Made by a program: the position numbers and the translations under genes
From: DASXMT01 sp035552655
Lineage (GTDB): Bacteria > Actinomycetota > Acidimicrobiia > Acidimicrobiales > RAAP-2
Reading direction: 5' to 3'
Assembly (NCBI GenBank): GCA_035552655.1
Contig: DASZLD010000132.1
Location: 1 to 31,013, forward strand
DNA length: 31,013 bases
Shown: positions 1-6,587 of the stretch, one piece after another
Layout of the letters: each line of letters opens with the position of its first letter
Position numbering within the stretch: position 1 is the first letter of the stretch
The notes under the pieces: model-generated
Seen by the model: the letters and a program-made list of their open reading frames with translations, nothing else
What the model was told of the DNA's origin: nothing
The model's database searches: none

Positions 1-1680
1 GCCCCAGTCGGCGCTGACGACGGTGGCGATAACCGGATAGCCACCGACGGTGGCGTGATCGGGCATCAGCACGATGGGCTGCCCGTCGGGTGGAATCTGG
101 ATGGCGCCGGTGACCATCCCACACGAGGGGACTCCTAATGACGGCGGCTGGATGGCCATTTCGCCAGACGCGGCTGACAGGCGCAGGCCGACCCGGTTGG
201 AGCGGTCGTCGACCGTCCAGCATGGACGCGTGAGCTTCTGGAGCTCCGCATCGGCAGCATGGTGAGGACCAGGGACTACCCGCACAGCCGGGCCCGGTTC
301 ACGATGGGAGGGATCGCGTTCAGAGGACGTGGGGTCAGGTCCACTGGGGGAAGGGTCAGGTTCACGAGGGGACAGGCGACCACGCGGATGACCTGGGGGC
401 CCGAGGTCGACCTTGTCGCCGGCACGCAGGGGCCCGATGCCCAGGCCGGAAAGGAGGTCAGAGGAGCGGGATCCCAATACCAAGGGACCCTCGAGCCCGC
501 CGGCGACGGCCAGGTAGGAGCGGAGGGTCCGTTGTGCCACTCCAATGGCGAGCACCTGGCCAGCGCTGATGGGTATCACCATGTCAGCTGCCACTGCCCT
601 GTCGTCGAGCTTCAGATCGACATCGCCCACCACGGCGACGTACCCGTCGGAGGAGAACCGGATGATCGGCCCTCGTGCGGTCAGCTCGAGGGCCGCGGCG
701 CCCTCAGCATTGCCGACCAGCCGATTGGCCAGCCGGAATCGATCGGGATCGGCGGGGCCGGCCGCAGGAACGCCGATGGCGGCAACGCCTTGGCGGCCGG
801 CATCTTGCATGAGGGTCAGCGTGCCGGGCTCGATGACCTCGATGAAGCGTGGCGTCGATGCACGAACCGGGGCTCGTCGTGGCGGGGGGCCGTTCGGAGC
901 AAGGTCGGAGCGTGACGTGGTGGCAGGGCCGGTGGAGGAGTCGTTGGAAGGGGCAGGGGAAGGGCCGGTGGAAGGGGCAGCGTCCGGGATTGGAGCGCGG
1001 TGCGATGGTGCAGATGCGCTGTCGGCGAACGTGAAGCGAACGGTGTCGCCGGCACGGAGCAGTGCGTACGGCGGCTTCTCCGGGTTGAACATCGAGACAT
1101 CGGTGTGACCCAGTAACTGCCATCCGCCTGGTGTGCGTTGGGGGTAGACGGCTGCGAATCCAGCGGCCAGGGCTACCGAGCCGGGTGGGACCTGCGTGCG
1201 CGGGCTGGCCCGTCGCTCGATCCGAGCCAGGGGCTCGGGCAGCCCGACAAGATAGGGAAAACCGGGCGCAAACCCGAGAAAGGCCACCCGGAGTTCGACC
1301 CCGGTGAGCAGGTCGGCCACCTCCTCGACGGTGGCGTCGATCGTCGCGGCCACCTCCTCGAGGTCGGGCCCATCGAAGGTCACCGGGATCTCCACCAGGC
1401 CAGGAGCAGCAGCAGGAGCAGCAGCGGGAGGAGCAGCAGTAGCTGCAAGAGGGGAGCCGAGTCCGGCGAGCCAGGCTTCAAGACCCATCGGAGCTTCATC
1501 GGTTAGTGGATAGGCGACCAGGGGATCGAAACGCACGAGGACGGAGCGGAGGCCGACGACTACCTCGCCGATACCGGGCGGAGCCGACGGGTCGGACTCG
1601 ATGCGGGCGGCCAGTTGATGGGCGGCCTGGTCGTCTTCGACGTCGACGAGCAGCGCAGTGTCGCCGAAGGGAGTGATCAC
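1..1680 (-). CDS. pxpBC: 5-oxoprolinase subunits B and C fused in one protein (PxpB-PxpC), 3' end outside window
   Basis: One uninterrupted frame of 560 codons runs from a GTG at 1680 to the left edge. Residues 1-220 are PxpB/KipI-like (FLGFAPGFPYLVGLPE near 135-150, PRTQVPPGSVALAAGF near 160-175, TPGGWQLLGHT near 183-193). Residues about 222-277 are a Pro/Ser/Ala-rich linker. From about 278 the frame is PxpC/KipA-like (IEVIEPGTLTLMQDAGRQG, later SNRVGLRLS, PPDGQPIVLMPDHATVGGYP, IATVVSADWG). A second Pro/Ser/Arg-rich stretch lies inside the PxpC half. With PxpA these subunits carry out ATP-dependent opening of 5-oxoproline to glutamate in the cytoplasm (family knowledge). The GTG overlaps the pxpA stop as GTGA, implying translational coupling. 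In E. coli, PxpB and PxpC are separate proteins; no stop or start separates them here. Only the far C-terminus is missing. Confidence 0.9.
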   Translation of the reverse strand, partial: MITPFGDTALLVDVEDDQAAHQLAARIESDPSAPPGIGEVVVGLRSVLVRFDPLVAYPLTDEAPMGLEAWLAGLGSPLAATAAPPAAAPAAAPGLVEIPVTFDGPDLEEVAATIDATVEEVADLLTGVELRVAFLGFAPGFPYLVGLPEPLARIERRASPRTQVPPGSVALAAGFAAVYPQRTPGGWQLLGHTDVSMFNPEKPPYALLRAGDTVRFTFADSASAPSHRAPIPDAAPSTGPSPAPSNDSSTGPATTSRSDLAPNGPPPRRAPVRASTPRFIEVIEPGTLTLMQDAGRQGVAAIGVPAAGPADPDRFRLANRLVGNAEGAAALELTARGPIIRFSSDGYVAVVGDVDLKLDDRAVAADMVIPISAGQVLAIGVAQRTLRSYLAVAGGLEGPLVLGSRSSDLLSGLGIGPLRAGDKVDLGPPGHPRGRLSPREPDPSPSGPDPTSSERDPSHREPGPAVRVVPGPHHAADAELQKLTRPCWTVDDRSNRVGLRLSAASGEMAIQPPSLGVPSCGMVTGAIQIPPDGQPIVLMPDHATVGGYPVIATVVSADWG

Positions 1681-2447
1681 GGCGCCAGGCCGGCGAAGGA
1701 GCGGATAGTGATGCCGGCCTCGATCAGCGCGGCCCGAACCGCTCGGGTCGACTCGTCCGCGCCCGGACTGTCGCCGTGGACGCAGAGCGAGTCGGCCATG
1801 ATGGCCAGCCAGTACCCGTCGACGGCGTCGACGCCCCCATCGAGCACCAGTGACACGGCGCGTCGGGCCACCTCGACCGGATCGCTGATCACGGCCCCGG
1901 GCTCGCTGCGGGGGACGAGGGTCCCGTCGGGTCGGTAGGCGCGATCGCAGAACGCCTCGCCCACCACCACCAGGCCGGCGTCACGGCCGCGCCCGACGAC
2001 ATCGGTCCCGGCCTGGGCCAGCAACATGACGGGCGGATCGCATCGGCGAACCGCCTCGATCACCACCGATGCCGTGGCGGGGTCCCGGCCCATCCGGTTG
2101 TAGAGAGCACCGTGGGGCTTGACGTAGGTGACCTCGGCATCGACCTCGGCTTCACCGGCCACCTGGCGCAGCAACGCCACCTGCTCCTCGATGTCGGCCA
2201 ACAATTGGTCGGCCGGCACCTCCAGCTCCCGTCGGCCGAACCCGGCCCGGTCCCGGTACGAGACGTGTGCCCCAATGGCCACCCCGCGTGCTTTTGCCGC
2301 CACGGAAGTCGCACGCATGACCTCTTGGCTCCCGGCGTGAAAGCCACAGGCGATGCTGGCACTCGAGATCGAATCGAGGACGGCGACGTCTGTTGGAGTG
2401 AGGTTGTCGGCTTCTCCCAGGTCGGCGTTGAGATCGATCCACGCCAT
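1677..2447 (-). CDS. pxpA: 5-oxoprolinase subunit A (LamB/YcsF family)
   Basis: The 256-residue product begins MAWIDLNADLGEADN and contains SISSASIACGFHAGS, GAHVSYRDRAGFGRR, YVKPHGALYNRM, GEAFCDRAYRPDGTLVPR and a C-terminal CVHGDSPGADESTRAV. These are the signature blocks of the LamB/YcsF family, and the length is typical (about 250). It is the hydrolase-like subunit of the PxpABC complex that converts 5-oxoproline to glutamate. An in-frame ATG 20 codons upstream exists, but the family N-terminus starts at the chosen Met. That start lies 7 bases after a TAATTC hexamer, so the mRNA may be leaderless. It is divergent from mihF and overlaps the downstream pxpBC fusion by 4 bases. Confidence 0.93.
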   Translation of the reverse strand: MAWIDLNADLGEADNLTPTDVAVLDSISSASIACGFHAGSQEVMRATSVAAKARGVAIGAHVSYRDRAGFGRRELEVPADQLLADIEEQVALLRQVAGEAEVDAEVTYVKPHGALYNRMGRDPATASVVIEAVRRCDPPVMLLAQAGTDVVGRGRDAGLVVVGEAFCDRAYRPDGTLVPRSEPGAVISDPVEVARRAVSLVLDGGVDAVDGYWLAIMADSLCVHGDSPGADESTRAVRAALIEAGITIRSFAGLAP

Positions 2448-2498
2448 CCGCCCAGAATTAGCATGCCGGACGGCTCCGAAGGCGCTATCGTCGCGCCC
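2448..2498. promoter_or_regulatory. Divergent promoter region between pxpA and mihF
   Basis: Only 51 bases separate the two start codons. On the plus strand TATCGT (2486-2491) fits the actinobacterial -10 pattern TANNNT and sits 7 bases before the mihF ATG. On the minus strand TAATTC (2460-2455) sits 7 bases before the pxpA ATG. That spacing would start transcription at the A of each ATG, giving leaderless mRNAs. No convincing -35 or Shine-Dalgarno is visible for either gene. The pxpA hexamer is the weaker match. Confidence 0.45.
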
Positions 2499-2816
2499 AT
2501 GCCGCAACCGCCCGCACTTACGCCCGAACAGCGCCAGGCCGCCCTGGCCAAGGCAGCCAAGGTCCGCCGTGAGCGGGCCGAGGTCAAAGAGAAACTGAAG
2601 ATCGGTTCGCTCAGCCTCGCCGAGTTGCTGAAGACGGCCGATTCCAACGAGACGGTGGGAAAGATGAAGGTTCTCTCCGTGCTCGAATCGCTGCCCGGTT
2701 TGGGCAAGGTCAAGGCCCGACGCCTCATGGAGACGGTGGGCATCAGCGAGAGCCGTCGGCTGCAGGGTCTAGGCAGCAATCAGCGCGAGTCGCTGCTCCG
2801 CGAGACAGCTCGCTGA
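2499..2816 (+). CDS. mihF: Actinobacterial-type integration host factor
   Basis: A 105-residue basic protein: PALTPEQRQAALAKAAKVRR, then RAEVKEKLKIGSLSLAELL, then VGKMKVLSVLESLPGLGKVK and ISESRRLQGLGSNQRESLL. This matches mycobacterial/streptomycete IHF, a nucleoid-associated protein that binds DNA through a helix-two-turn-helix around the LPGLGKVKARRLM segment. It is unrelated in fold to enterobacterial IHF. Family length is about 100-107. An in-frame ATG at 2463 would add 12 residues not seen in the family; the chosen ATG also has the -10-like hexamer at the right distance. Adjacency to gmk and rpoZ is the usual actinobacterial arrangement. Confidence 0.93.
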   Translation: MPQPPALTPEQRQAALAKAAKVRRERAEVKEKLKIGSLSLAELLKTADSNETVGKMKVLSVLESLPGLGKVKARRLMETVGISESRRLQGLGSNQRESLLRETAR

Positions 2817-2862
2817 GCTGCCTTCCTGCTGAATCGCCCAGTTCTCGACCTGCGCCGAACCG

Positions 2863-3405
2863 CTGATATTCGTCCTCTTCGGGCCCGGGGGGGCCGGTAA
2901 GGGGACCGTGGCCGCCAGGGTGGTGGCCTCCGATCCCCACCTGTGGCTCAGTCGCTCCTGGACGACCCGAGCTCGTCGTCCCGGCGAGGCGGACGATGCC
3001 TACGTGTTCGTCGATCGGGCCGCGTTCGAAGCACGGGTGGCCGAAGACGGGTTCTTCGAATGGGCTGAATTCCTCGGCAACCTCTACGGAACACCGATTC
3101 CCGACCCTCCGACCGGGTCGGACGTGCTGCTGGAGATCGATCTCCAGGGTGCACGACAGGTACGAGAAAAGCAGGAGGATGCGGTGCTGATCCTGCTGAC
3201 GGTGCCCTCGGTTGAGGTGCAGAAGGCCCGGCTTCGTGCCCGGGGCGACGACGAGGCGCACGTGCAGCGGCGCCTGGCCGCCGGGGCCGAGGAAGAGCGT
3301 CAGGGGCGGTTGATCGCCGACGCCGAGGTCGTGAACGACGACCTGGTACAAGCCACGGCCGAAGTGGCCGGTATAGTGGACCGTTACCGTTCCGTAGCCC
3401 GCTAG
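2863..3405 (+). CDS. gmk: Guanylate kinase with a non-standard start codon
   Basis: Phosphorylates GMP to GDP with ATP in the cytoplasm. The P-loop reads LFGPGGAGKGT; the usual family form is GPSGVGKGT. Next come SRSWTTRARRPGEADDAYVF (GMP-binding), FFEWAEFLGNLYGTP and DVLLEIDLQGARQVR. The first ATG/GTG/TTG in frame (GTG 2908) lies inside the P-loop and would remove the catalytic glycines, and an in-frame TGA occurs at 2830. The start must therefore be near-cognate: CTG at 2863 is chosen (LIFVLFGPGG), with ATA 2866 or ATC 2833 as alternatives. The predicted 180 residues are slightly short for the family. A sequencing error is possible but no frame disruption is seen. Confidence 0.88.
   Translation: MIFVLFGPGGAGKGTVAARVVASDPHLWLSRSWTTRARRPGEADDAYVFVDRAAFEARVAEDGFFEWAEFLGNLYGTPIPDPPTGSDVLLEIDLQGARQVREKQEDAVLILLTVPSVEVQKARLRARGDDEAHVQRRLAAGAEEERQGRLIADAEVVNDDLVQATAEVAGIVDRYRSVAR
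3372..3377 (+). promoter_or_regulatory. Possible -10 element for rpoZ
   Basis: TATAGT lies at the 3' end of gmk, about 65 bases before the rpoZ ATG, and is a near-consensus -10. No clear -35 stands 16-18 bases upstream. It may let rpoZ-coaBC be transcribed independently of gmk. Confidence 0.25.
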
Positions 3406-3441
3406 GGCCGCGAGTCTGCCAAACCCTCCCAAAGGATCGTC

Positions 3442-3870
3442 ATGGCCCAGCACAAGAGCACCCTGATGGACCCGCCCGTCGAAGACCTGTTGGACAAGGT
3501 CGATTCCAAGTTCACCCTGGTGGCGCTGGCCTCTCGTCGGGCTCGCCAGGTCAACAGCTACTACAACTCGTTGGGCGAGGGCATCGGCGTCGTCGTTCCC
3601 CCGCAGGTGGCATCGGTGTCCGGGAAGCCCCTGTCGATCGCCTTCGAGGAGGTCGCCGCGGGTAAGGCCACCTTCAGCCGGCCCGACCCCGAAGAGGAAG
3701 CGGCCCTGGCCGAAGCGGCTGCGCTCGCTGCCCTCGAGGAAGCAGGAGAGGCGGAGGTCGAGGCGGCCGGCGGCACCGTCGAGGTTGCCGCAGAAGTGGC
3801 GGCCGATGTGGCTGCCGACCCGGGTGCGGACGCTGACGCCGACAGCTCGGGAGACGCTCCGGCCGAGTAG
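3442..3870 (+). CDS. rpoZ: RNA polymerase omega subunit with long acidic Ala-rich tail
   Basis: The 142-residue product has the actinobacterial omega pattern: MDPPVEDLLDKVDSKFTLVA, LASRRARQVNSYYN, PLSIAFEEVAAGKATF. Omega wraps the beta-prime C-terminus and assists core polymerase assembly. The conserved part ends near residue 80. The last 60 residues are almost only Ala, Glu, Asp, Val and Gly, forming an acidic, probably disordered tail. A good Shine-Dalgarno AAAGGA lies 5 bases before the ATG, unlike most genes here. It sits between gmk and coaBC as in most actinobacteria. Confidence 0.93.
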   Translation: MAQHKSTLMDPPVEDLLDKVDSKFTLVALASRRARQVNSYYNSLGEGIGVVVPPQVASVSGKPLSIAFEEVAAGKATFSRPDPEEEAALAEAAALAALEEAGEAEVEAAGGTVEVAAEVAADVAADPGADADADSSGDAPAE

Positions 3871-3906
3871 CCGTTCGGGCTGTCGGTCATCGGGAGCGGA
3901 TCGAGC

Positions 3907-5235
3907 ATGGTGACGGAGCAATCGAGCGGGCCGACGGGGCCTGGGTCGGATCCGGCGGCGGGGTCGCAGTCCGGGGCGTCGGAGTCCTGGACGTCGCAGC
4001 CGGAGTCGGTGGCGCGGCCCTATGTGGTGCTGGGCGTCTCTGCGGGTATCGCTGCCTACAAGGCCGTCGAAGTTTGTCGACAGCTGGTCGATGCCGGGAT
4101 CCACGTGACGCCGGTGCTCACCCAGCGAGCTACCCAGTTCGTGGGCAAGACGACTTTCGACGCCCTGGCCTCGGAACCCGTGCAGTCGAGCCTGTGGGAC
4201 GAGGCATCGCCCATCCCTCACACCAAATTGGGGCAGCGGGCGGACCTCATCGTGGTCGCTCCAGCGACAGCCGATCTTTTGGCCCGCTATGCCAACGGAC
4301 TGGCTGACGACCTTCTCACCACGACACTGATCGCCACCCGGGCGCCGGTGATCGTGTGCCCGGCCATGCATAGCGAGATGTGGGAGCACCCGGCGGTCCA
4401 GCAGAACCTGGAAACGCTCCGGGGCCGCGGCGTCATCGTGGTGCCCCCCGAGGAGGGCCGCTTGGCCGGCGGCGATTCCGGCACCGGTCGCCTGGCCGAC
4501 CCGGCGCTGATCGTCGGGCGCGTTCTCGAGGTCCTGGCCGCCGACGACCGACGAGACCTGGCGGGGCGGCGGGTCGTCATCACCGCCGGGGGAACCCGAG
4601 AGCCGATCGATCCCGTGCGTTTCGTCACCAATCGGTCCTCGGGGAAGCAGGGCCACGCCCTGGCCGAGGTAGCCCGCCGTCGGGGTGCCGAGGTCGTCCT
4701 GGTCACCACGACCAAGCTGGCGGTGGCCCCGGGGGTCGAAGTCGAGCGGGTGGAGACGGCTGCACAGATGGAGCAGGCGGTCCTGGCCCAGGCCACCCGG
4801 GCCGACGTCGTGGTCATGGCCGCGGCCGTGGCCGACTTCCGGCCCAAGGTGGTGGCCGAGACCAAGCTGCACAAGGCCGATGGGCTGCCCGAGCTGGTGC
4901 TCGAGCCCACGCCGGACATCCTGGCCGAGCTAGGTCGGCGGCGTCGGCACGCGCGCCAAGAGCGGCAAGAGAGCAGCTCAAGCCAGGTATTGGTGGGGTT
5001 CGCAGCCGAGACCGATGCGGTGACCGAGCGGGCCACGGGCAAGCTGGCGGCCAAAGGGGTGGACCTCATGGTGGCCAACGATGTCTCTGCCCCCGGGGTC
5101 GGGTTCGACCACGATACGAACGCGGTGACCATCCTCGGGGCCGACGGCACGGTCACGGAGGTTCCGCTGGCCCGAAAGCACGCCATTGCCGATGCGGTCT
5201 TCGATAGGGTTGTCGCCTTGTTGTCGGCGCAGTGA
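3907..5235 (+). CDS. coaBC: Bifunctional phosphopantothenoylcysteine decarboxylase/synthase
   Basis: Makes 4'-phosphopantetheine for coenzyme A: CoaB joins cysteine to phosphopantothenate, and the flavin-dependent CoaC decarboxylates the product. The 442 residues begin with about 35 Ser/Gly/Pro-rich residues, then the CoaC domain (GVSAGIAAYKAVEVCRQL, PHTKLGQRADLIVVAPATAD with the active His near 103, PAMHSEMWEHP near 152, LAGGDSGTGR near 186). CoaB follows from about 220 (VVITAGGTREPIDPVRFVTN, SSGKQGHALAE, AAAVADFRPK). PAMH and GGDSG replace the enterobacterial PAMN and CGDxG, as in other actinobacteria. GGGAG upstream may serve as Shine-Dalgarno. Confidence 0.95.
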   Translation: MVTEQSSGPTGPGSDPAAGSQSGASESWTSQPESVARPYVVLGVSAGIAAYKAVEVCRQLVDAGIHVTPVLTQRATQFVGKTTFDALASEPVQSSLWDEASPIPHTKLGQRADLIVVAPATADLLARYANGLADDLLTTTLIATRAPVIVCPAMHSEMWEHPAVQQNLETLRGRGVIVVPPEEGRLAGGDSGTGRLADPALIVGRVLEVLAADDRRDLAGRRVVITAGGTREPIDPVRFVTNRSSGKQGHALAEVARRRGAEVVLVTTTKLAVAPGVEVERVETAAQMEQAVLAQATRADVVVMAAAVADFRPKVVAETKLHKADGLPELVLEPTPDILAELGRRRRHARQERQESSSSQVLVGFAAETDAVTERATGKLAAKGVDLMVANDVSAPGVGFDHDTNAVTILGADGTVTEVPLARKHAIADAVFDRVVALLSAQ

Positions 5236-5329
5236 AGTCCATTCCGGCCAGCCTGTTTCGGCCAACCAGCGCTCGTGGCCCACGTGGCCGACCAATTGCG
5301 TCGTAGGCCGAGCGGTCGCACGACGTTGT

Positions 5330-5365
5330 CCGACCACAGGATGTTGACCGACCACACGATGTTGA
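5330..5365 (+). repeat. 18-bp tandem duplication upstream of metK
   Basis: Two adjacent 18-base copies, CCGACCACAGGATGTTGA and CCGACCACACGATGTTGA, differ at one base. Each carries an ATG in the same frame, at 5341 and 5359. They lie in the 155-base coaBC-metK gap, which otherwise shows no recognisable riboswitch. Confidence 0.8.
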
Positions 5366-5394
5366 TCATCTCGAGAGAACGGAACGATCTGTGA
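5341..5394 (+). other. 17-codon upstream ORF ending on the metK start codon
   Basis: ATG 5341 opens MLTDHTMLIISRERNDL and ends in a TGA (5392-5394) that overlaps the metK GTG as GTGA. Ribosomes finishing this ORF would be placed on the metK start, whose own Shine-Dalgarno is weak. No strong ribosome site precedes the small ORF, so its translation is unproven. Confidence 0.35.
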
Positions 5395-6587
5395 GCACCC
5401 GATACACCTTCACCTCCGAATCGGTCACCGAGGGTCATCCCGACAAGATGGCCGACCAGATCTCGGACTCGGTCCTCGATGCCCTGCTGGCCGAGGACCC
5501 CAACAGCCGGGTGGCATGCGAGACGCTGCTGACCACTGGCCTGGTGCTGGTGGCGGGTGAGATCACCACCACCACATACGTCGACATCCCGACGCTGGTG
5601 CGCCAAGTCGTGCTGGACATCGGCTACGACAACGACGCCTACGGCATCAACGGGAAGACCTGCGGGGTCATGGTGGCCCTCGACGAGCAGTCACCCAACA
5701 TCGGCCAGGGCGTGGACAACGCCTTCGAGGTCCGGGCCGGAACCGGCGGCGAGGACATGCTCAACGCCCAGGGTGCCGGCGACCAGGGGATGATGTTCGG
5801 CTACGCCTGCGACGAGACCCCCGACCTCATGCCCCTGCCCATCTGGCTGGCCCACCGACTGGCCCAGCGGCTGGCCCAGGTGCGCCGGGTGGGCGTGCTG
5901 CCCTACCTGCGCCCCGACGGTAAGACCCAGGTCAGTGTGACCTACGACAACGGCCGGCCGGTGGCCCTCGAGACCGTCCTGATCTCCACCCAGCACGATC
6001 CGGGGATCGACATCGAGACGTTGCTGCTGCCGGACCTGCGGGACAATGTGATCCATCCCCTCCTGCCTACCGACCTGGATACCGACAACCTGCGCATCCT
6101 GGCCAACCCCACTGGGGTCTTCGAGCTCGGCGGCCCGCACGCTGACACCGGCCTCACCGGCCGCAAGATCATCGTCGACACCTACGGGGGCATGGCCCGC
6201 CACGGCGGCGGTGCGTTCTCGGGCAAGGATCCCTCCAAGGTCGACCGGTCCGCCGCGTATGCCGCCCGTTGGGTGGCCAAGCACGTGGTGGCGGCCGGAG
6301 CGGCCAGCCGCTGCGAGGTCCAGGTGGCCTACGCCATCGGCGTGGCCCGCCCCGTCTCCTTGCTGGTGGAGACGTTCGGCACCGAAAAGGTGGATCCGGG
6401 CAAGATCGCCGAGGCAGTCGACGAGATCTTCGACCTCCGTCCTGCAGCCATCGTGCGCGATCTGGAGCTGAAGCGACCGATCTACCGGAAGACGGCGGCT
6501 TACGGCCACTTCGGCCGGTCGGACAAGGAGTTCACCTGGGAGGACACCTCCCGGGTCGACGACCTGAAGCAGGCGCTCGGGCTCTGA
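5391..6587 (+). CDS. metK: S-adenosylmethionine synthetase
   Basis: Condenses ATP and methionine to S-adenosylmethionine. The 398-residue protein is full length and has all signature blocks: FTSESVTEGHPDKMADQISD at the N-terminus, GAGDQGMMFGYACDETPDLM near 126-145, GGGAFSGKDPSKVDRSAAYA near 275-293, and the C-terminal YGHFGRSDKEFTWE. The GTG start gives MSTRYTFTSES, the normal N-terminus. The gene lies between coaBC and priA as in many actinobacteria. Its stop overlaps the proposed priA start (CTGA). Confidence 0.97.
   Translation: MSTRYTFTSESVTEGHPDKMADQISDSVLDALLAEDPNSRVACETLLTTGLVLVAGEITTTTYVDIPTLVRQVVLDIGYDNDAYGINGKTCGVMVALDEQSPNIGQGVDNAFEVRAGTGGEDMLNAQGAGDQGMMFGYACDETPDLMPLPIWLAHRLAQRLAQVRRVGVLPYLRPDGKTQVSVTYDNGRPVALETVLISTQHDPGIDIETLLLPDLRDNVIHPLLPTDLDTDNLRILANPTGVFELGGPHADTGLTGRKIIVDTYGGMARHGGGAFSGKDPSKVDRSAAYAARWVAKHVVAAGAASRCEVQVAYAIGVARPVSLLVETFGTEKVDPGKIAEAVDEIFDLRPAAIVRDLELKRPIYRKTAAYGHFGRSDKEFTWEDTSRVDDLKQALGL

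Noticed and set aside
259..1108. Plus-strand open frames opposite the pxpBC fusion
   Set aside because: The minus-strand frame encodes continuous PxpB and PxpC family motifs; the plus frames show none.
2743..4872. A 709-codon minus-strand open frame opposite gmk-rpoZ-coaBC
   Set aside because: Composition is that of a shadow frame and it covers three clear plus-strand genes.
5236..5390. SAM riboswitch upstream of metK
   Set aside because: No recognisable SAM-riboswitch core or terminator; the gap contains mainly an 18-bp duplication and a small ORF.
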